64,000 bases of DNA, taken from [Phialemoniopsis] sp. UDSM-2020 (lineage: Eukaryota > Ascomycota > Sordariomycetes > Thyridiales > Thyridiaceae). Below, one piece after another: positions 58,639 to 64,000 of this stretch. Location: the NCBI GenBank assembly GCA_018873225.1, contig JAEILZ010000009.1, forward strand, positions 1,417,501 through 1,481,500. The letters are read 5' to 3'. A model generated the notes under the pieces. That model had not been told where the DNA came from. It worked only from the letters and a program-made list of their open reading frames with translations, and did no database searches. Every line of letters starts with the position of its first letter. Within the stretch, counting starts at the first letter, position 1. The position numbers were made by a program, and so were the translations under genes.

Positions 58639-61251
58639 ATGAGGTCGCTGTCGAGGGAAGGCGCCTTTCTGGCCATCACAGCATCAGCGCTGGCGCAGCA
58701 GGGGGGATGGGTCGACAGACAGGTCAATGCGACCATGTGTACTTGGGAGCAGCCACGAGGTAAGTCAAAGTCACCATGAGATCAAACCTACCAGTCGGCT
58801 CACATATCTATCATAGCGGCTGTTTTACGCGATATGTTATACATTGATGGAGGTGCACTCAAGTGGCAGGCTGGCTTGAACGACGGCTCGTATAAGGCCC
58901 CCAGCGACGACGGTTAGTAACTACATGTTTCTGTGCGTACTACAAGAGACTAAAACTGCCGCATAGGCAATCCCCTTGGCCTGATATATACTCTGAACTT
59001 CAGTCACCCCTTCGAGACCAGCTCGAATATCAGCTCACTGCTTGTGACATTACCAAAGACGGGCGGCAGCGGAGGTGGAACCAATATTGCCCCTACGTAT
59101 GTCGACGGGGCGATGTTGGGAAATGATGCAGAATTCTTCCTTTACGGCGGCGTTGCTGCCAAAACAGACGTCTACAAGCCGCGCCCCAAAGACGACGTCT
59201 ACGAATATCAAGCTTATTCGTACGGAGTGTCTAAGCCTGCATTCACAACAGGCTTTCAGTACAATACTCTTCCAGAAGGGATGACTCGCTACCTGGCATA
59301 TGGTGCTGCTGCAAGTGCGCCATCTGAAAATAAGGCGTGGTACTTCTCGGGGATGCATGCTGCATCCTTTAGGGAGTTCTTCACAGTCGGTGCTGGCGAG
59401 GAGGCGACGAACGTATCAAACACGCTAATTACTCTCGATATGGCACAGCAACAAGAAGAAAAGTGGTCTAACGACACTCTGACAGGCGGTGTTCAAGGAC
59501 GGGCTAACCCTGAGCTCGTATGGGTTCCTGTCGGTGAGCAGGGTATACTTGTCGCCCTTGGCGGCGTGGTCTTTCCGGACTTCGTAAGTGTCATCAAACA
59601 GTCGGAAAACCCGGCAGCAAGCAAGTCGCAAAGCCCCAAGTTCTTGTCTACTATCGACATCTACGATGTAGCAAACAAGACTTGGTATCAGCAAGAGACA
59701 ACTGGTGGACCTAGTACTGGGCTCGCCAGAGGCTGCGCCGTTGTGGCGCCGGCGCAAGACAACTCAAGCTTCAACATCTATTGGTACGGAGGGTACGATG
59801 CCATCAAAGTGGGTGACCCATACAGCGATGACGTGTGGGTTCTTTCTCTACCGAGCTTCGTATGGAAGCAAATATATGCAGGCAACTCCGACTTACACGG
59901 AAGAGCCGGCCACAAGTGCTTCCTACCCTACCCAGACCAGATGATGGTTGTTGGCGGCTATGCTTCCAAGAAGGACACCAGATGCGTTGGTGGTAGTATT
60001 CTACAAGTCTTCAACTTGAACACCGGAAAATGGCAAACTTCCTACGACCCAGCACAATGGAGCAAGTACGAAGTACCCGAGGATCTGTACAAGACGATCG
60101 GAGGTTCAAAGACCGGGGGCGCCACCATGACCACGCCCACCCCTTCAGGCTGGTCATCCCCAGAACTGGCCAAGGTCTTCGCTTCACCGTACCCGATGAC
60201 GAAGATTAAAGCTTACTACCCCTACGCGTCTGTTGGACCTGAGAAGAATGCTACGAATCCTGATGTCCCGCAGAAAGACAACGGTTCAGGCGTACCCAAG
60301 TTCCTGCCACCCCTCCTTGGCGTCATCTGCGGACTGATGCTGATCACAGCCATTGCGGTGGGCATACTGCTCTACCGGCGCCGCCAGCTCCTCAGAGGCC
60401 AAGGCCGCAGTGAAGGGGGATCGGAAGACGCTGGGAATAGGATCTTGTCGTGGATCCGTGGTCAGCCTACTGAAAAGGCGGCTACATTGACCACCTCGGA
60501 TGATGCTCCTCATACCCCTCCCATGAGCATGAGTACCCCTGAAGGTCGTCCAACTCTATCCTCTGAACCGAGTGAACTACCTGATTCACAAGTCGCCGAG
60601 ATGGGCGGTAAGTCATCATCAGTCTTCTCCATCTTAGACATGCTGTTCACTGACACACCTCTTGCAGACACCTCCACGCCCCTGCCCACGGAGTTGCAGG
60701 ATACTGGTTTGTCACCAGCCGAGATCGTCCAGAGGCATAGCCACTTCGCCCCGGGCCACTTCGCTGCCGGCGGCGCGAGCAGCCTCAACGACCCATCCAA
60801 CTACTCGACGGTAACCCAGACAGACCACGCCAGCACGATCAGTAGGTCGACCGGTCCGCGACCCGCATTTGGGGCCAGCAACCCGCGACCCGACTCGCCG
60901 GCGTTAGGGGCCGCCGGGGCCGCCTCGGCCGACAGGGGCGGGTCGGACGTCTCTGTCGTCAGCGAAGGCGACCGCACGCACCTCCGCCAGATCAGCGACA
61001 CCACCATGGACTCGGTAGCCCTGCGGGGCGGAGGTCAAAGCCTGCCGGTGTCGCCGGAGCCCGCCCAGTCCACCATCGTGCCGATGACCCCCGGGATATC
61101 ACCCCCTTCGCCAGCCGGGGATGCGGAGGACTATATGAGCGCGCGGCGGATAACGGAGACGAGCATGGGATCCGCGGCGCAGGCGAGGGAGATTCCGCGG
61201 AGGAAGAGTGCATTCTTGGAGCATGATGATGTTACGGGGTTGAATAAGTGA
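58639..61251 (+). CDS. Kelch-repeat single-pass membrane protein
   Basis: Exons are 58639-58759, 58817-58912, 58967-60607 and 60668-61251. The first two introns have GTAAGT and GTTAGT donors. The last intron is 60 nt, in frame and stop-free, with a perfect GTAAGT donor, a CTGAC branch and a TTGCAG acceptor, so the spliced form has 813 residues and the unspliced one 833. A signal peptide (MRSLSREGAFLAITASALA) is followed by a kelch-type beta-propeller to about residue 430 (MLYIDGG, EFFLYGG, ILVALGG, IYWYGGYD, MMVVGGYA strands). A transmembrane helix lies at about 518-541 (LPPLLGVICGLMLITAIAVG), then RRRQ and a disordered Ser/Pro-rich cytoplasmic tail. The layout resembles fungal kelch proteins of the cell surface or polarity type; the ligand is unknown. 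No catalytic residues recognised. Confidence 0.88.
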
Positions 61252-61624
61252 GAAGGGAGGCTCGCAAAGGGTTTCTTTCAAGGAGTACTGCTATTTGTAA
61301 TGTATCTTTGGTTGTTCTAGTTTAAGCGGTGTATTTTGTGACCCTTTGAATGGTCATCTAATCATGATGATATACAGGCGCTTATCCACGCGCTTTCAAA
61401 ATCTCCCAAATATTCAAGTCCTTCTCGCGTTGATCTTTCGGGGCGCAAACACTTTGCTAGAACCCTCAACTGTCCAAAACATCCCTTCTTCCCTTTAGAA
61501 ACGCCAAACCTTATGCAGTATTAGGTCTAAACCCCAGGTATAAAAAAGAAAGATCAAAAAAAGTCTATAAGAGGACATTGCTGTCATCCAGCACGAGGCA
61601 CGTCAGGACAAGGCGTCAGGTGCA
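61252..61624. other. Intergenic, convergent 3' ends
   Basis: 373 bp, AT-richer than the genes. No gene or repeat. Confidence 0.5.
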
Positions 61625-63377
61625 TCAGGACTGCTCCAGTGCGCGTTGCCGTTTGCCCCAAGCTTTGGTCTCTTCCAACTCCTTGCGGATAAACTCGTTG
61701 AAGTCTTCCGGGTTGTCGAGGTACAAGTGGTGACCCGCCTTTTGGACAATCACCACCTTCGCGCTGCCGTTCTCGCGCCTCTTCTCCTCGTCTGAACCAT
61801 TCAACAGAGCCTGCACGACGCGCGCCTTGATCTTCTCCTCGGCTGCGAAGCCGCCCGAGACGTCCATCCAGTCCTTGTCGCCATACATCATGACGATGGG
61901 GAAGCCGGTCTCCCGGACCTCCGGCGTGGTGTCAGTGGCCGGCTGGACGACCTGTCTGCCGACGTTCTGGATGCGATTGATGACAGGACTGCGGGCGAAC
62001 GCGCCAGGTGCGAGGAGGTAAGGGAGCGCATATTCGCCACTGCCGCGTTGGCGGAAGAGTGAGTAGGAGTAAGTATGGAGAGCTTGCGCCTCATCAGGAG
62101 GCAGGTGATTGAAGCGCCGAGACGTCCAGCCTGAGACTAGTCGAGGGCCGAGGGGACCGGCTGCGCGAACAAGACTGAACGGAGACACATTGGCGTCCCA
62201 AAGCCAGACGAGCCATGGCGGCAGAGGTCGTCTTTGAGGCTTGCCTGTCTCCTCTGGCTTGCCTTTCGCATTGAAGAGGGTGTTCTTATCGCCCCCGCTG
62301 GCCTTGGTGTTGCCGTTGGCCTCAGGGGTAGTGATGCTTTCTTGGTCCTGGGTGAACTCGGCGGCCATAGTCGAGTTCTCAGGCTCGGGCATGGCGGCAT
62401 TGACTGCGAATGGATCTTCCGGAATGCCGACTGGTGAGGCGAGGATCAGTTTGTTGAGGTGTCCGGGATATTTGAGCGCATAAGAAACAGCAAGATAGCC
62501 GCCGAGCGAGTGGCCAAGCAGAGTAAACTTTTCGATTTTCCTGACCTTCCTCCACTCCTCCAGGGAGTCGACAAAGAAGCTCTCCGCCTCGGCAATCTTG
62601 CCCGGCGCATCCTTTGCGTGGATCTTGAAAGGCGGGCGGGAAGAGTTGCCCATGCCAAGCATGTCTAGCGCGTACAGCTTCCACCCTTCAACCCTGCTCA
62701 ACCCCTCAAAGTTCTTGTAGAAGAAACCCAGACCAGCGCCGTAGCCGTGAAGCATGACGAGAGTATCATCGGCAGTCTCGCCGACCCTCTCGACTGAGAA
62801 TTCGTTGAGAGCTCTGTTCTTTCCGGAAAGTGGTACCATCGAAGATCGCCATATTCGCTGGCCGAAGGGATCCCCGCTGTTGGCGCTAAGCAGGCTGGAA
62901 TTGGATCCAGAAGTCGCCTCTTTGAGAAAAGGAATATGAGAGAAAACGTTGCGCTCGGCGGCTGGTGAGGATATGCTCGTCCACTTCAAGATGTCAGCTT
63001 CAACGTGTTGAGACAGTGGGGCATCAAGCGTGGAAACTCGCGCAGGTTCAACTTACCCATTGCGCGGCAGCTTCTTTGTAGCCTAAGGGAAAGAAACCAG
63101 ACATTGTGCGGCGAGGCTTCGACTGATCGCCGGAATCGCTGTTTTGGTCCTGCTGCAGCTTTGCGCGCTGGGAGGCGAGCATTGGTTGTTGAGTTCGTTG
63201 GGAAACGGCAACGTCCGGAGACGCGGCTGTAGCGTCGGCTGCCATCCTGGCGGCGCTGATTCGGCGACCGGCGGTAAGAGCGCTGTTTCTGGTGGGGTCT
63301 CGTTTGGCTGTAAGAGCAGATACGATCCTTGTGAGCCTCGAGAACGTAGACAAGGCCGCCAGCTGACTTCTTATCAT
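61625..63377 (-). CDS. CLD1: CLD1-like mitochondrial alpha/beta hydrolase (cardiolipin deacylase / ABHD4-5 family)
   Basis: Probable mitochondrial phospholipase acting on cardiolipin (yeast Cld1; animal ABHD4/5 relatives). Exons are 63377-63057 and 62983-61625. The intron 63056-62984 has a GTAAGT donor and TTGAAG acceptor, and the join is KEAAAQW-WTSISSPAAERN. The product is 559 residues. The first ~50 residues (MIRSQLAALSTFSRLTRIVS and onward) are Arg/Ser/Ala rich and lack acids until after residue 25, which fits a mitochondrial presequence. Oxyanion strand LVMLHGYGAG, nucleophile elbow LLGHSLGGYLA (Ser near residue 266), acid strand MMYGDKDWMD, and the HHLYLD (HX4D) motif near residue 523 that marks this family are all present. 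The substrate assignment is by family. Confidence 0.88.
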
Positions 63378-64000
63378 ACCGGCGGAGCGAAGGGGGAGAA
63401 GAGAAAAAGGGGGATCCTGTCTGGGCGACGTGTGACCTCCCTTATGCAACAAATCCTCATGTCAATTGCGTCGTCTGTTCTCCTGCCGTGGTTCCTTCCT
63501 TCGCATTCGGGAAGTTTAGTTTGACTGGTGGCGCGGCCTCGCACCAAGACCCCAAAAGGGAAGAACACGCTGTCCGCGGCTGCAGGTACCTGTCAACAGC
63601 GCCGTTCTTAGCGCCTGAATGCCTGTACCGCTCACTGGAAGCTGCTTGTGTTCGGACATAGGGTCCCCCCGAAACCCGTTGTTCCGGCGGCGTGGCACCC
63701 GCTAAGCAGGCCTGACTGCGACCCCTACACGACTGATGACGTCTCGATTATTTGCTTATTCTGGACTGTCCGCCCGGCAAAAATTCCACTTTGAGCAAAG
63801 CTGACAGCCTGACAACAGGCCATGGACGCTAAAATAATCCCAAGCTCAAATCTCTAGCAGCAAGTTCTCTGATTTCCACGTGTGGACTTTGGCGGAGATA
63901 ATCGACATACAACTCCGGAACGTCCAAGTCGCTTTCGACAAATCGATGCAACCCAGCGCAAGCCAGCAGTCTCGGCAATTCCGGCCCCCTACGTGCATGT
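63378..64000. other. Window-end region upstream of the CLD1-like gene
   Basis: Promoter side of the hydrolase gene. No supported gene starts before the window ends. Confidence 0.45.

Overview
The window is nuclear DNA of a filamentous ascomycete, most likely a Sordariomycete. That placement is inferred from gene content and gene structure. Genes are monocistronic on both strands, mostly with short GT-AG introns of about 50-80 bp that carry a CTAAC/CTGAC-type branch site. They include fungus-specific families: an AreB/ASD-4 GATA factor, a Fox2 with two dehydrogenase domains, ARP9, ECM11 and a fungal RAS. I found no rRNA, tRNA, CRISPR array or recognisable transposon. Exon boundaries were set by hand from splice consensus, reading phase and family resemblance. 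No transcript or database evidence was available.

Layout. 1-5.8 kb: phospholipase D regulator SRF1 (partial, +), an AreB-type GATA factor (-) and ribosome biogenesis factor KRR1 (+). 6.0-11.2 kb: a quinone oxidoreductase-like dehydrogenase (-), an ETHE1-type persulfide dioxygenase (-), a divergent YeeE/YedE sulfur-transport membrane protein (+) and a RidA-family deaminase (-). 11.9-24 kb: an unrecognised SAP-like/RING-like protein with hexapeptide repeats (+), ARP9 (-), a Ysc84/SYLF protein (-), a 3.2 kb gene-poor gap and an F-box protein (-). 25.8-37.2 kb: ribosomal protein eS21 (-), an RNF216-like RBR ubiquitin ligase with a membrane segment inside its zinc domains (+), peroxisomal Fox2 (-), a glycerate-kinase-like P-loop kinase (+) and ECM11 (-). 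39.2-51.6 kb: NBP35 (+), GMF1 (-), a molybdopterin-binding-fold protein with microexons (+), a gap, RAS (+) and GDE1, an SPX-ankyrin-GDPD protein (-). 52.3-63.4 kb: a Ser/Thr-rich GPI-anchored-type wall protein (-), a 4 kb gap, a kelch-repeat membrane protein (+) and a CLD1-like mitochondrial alpha/beta hydrolase (-).

Most genes are unrelated housekeeping neighbours. The one linkage that looks functional is the divergent persulfide dioxygenase / YeeE-YedE pair (7.5-10.6 kb). It recalls bacterial operons that couple sulfur-compound transport with sulfide detoxification. Other points worth a second look are the extreme gene structures (a coding exon that is only ATG; a GC-AG intron followed by 9-nt and 18-nt microexons), a RAS tandem splice acceptor, an alternative zinc-finger-proximal start in the GATA gene, the interrupted RBR domain, and Cbf1/Tbf1-like sites upstream of the ribosomal protein gene.
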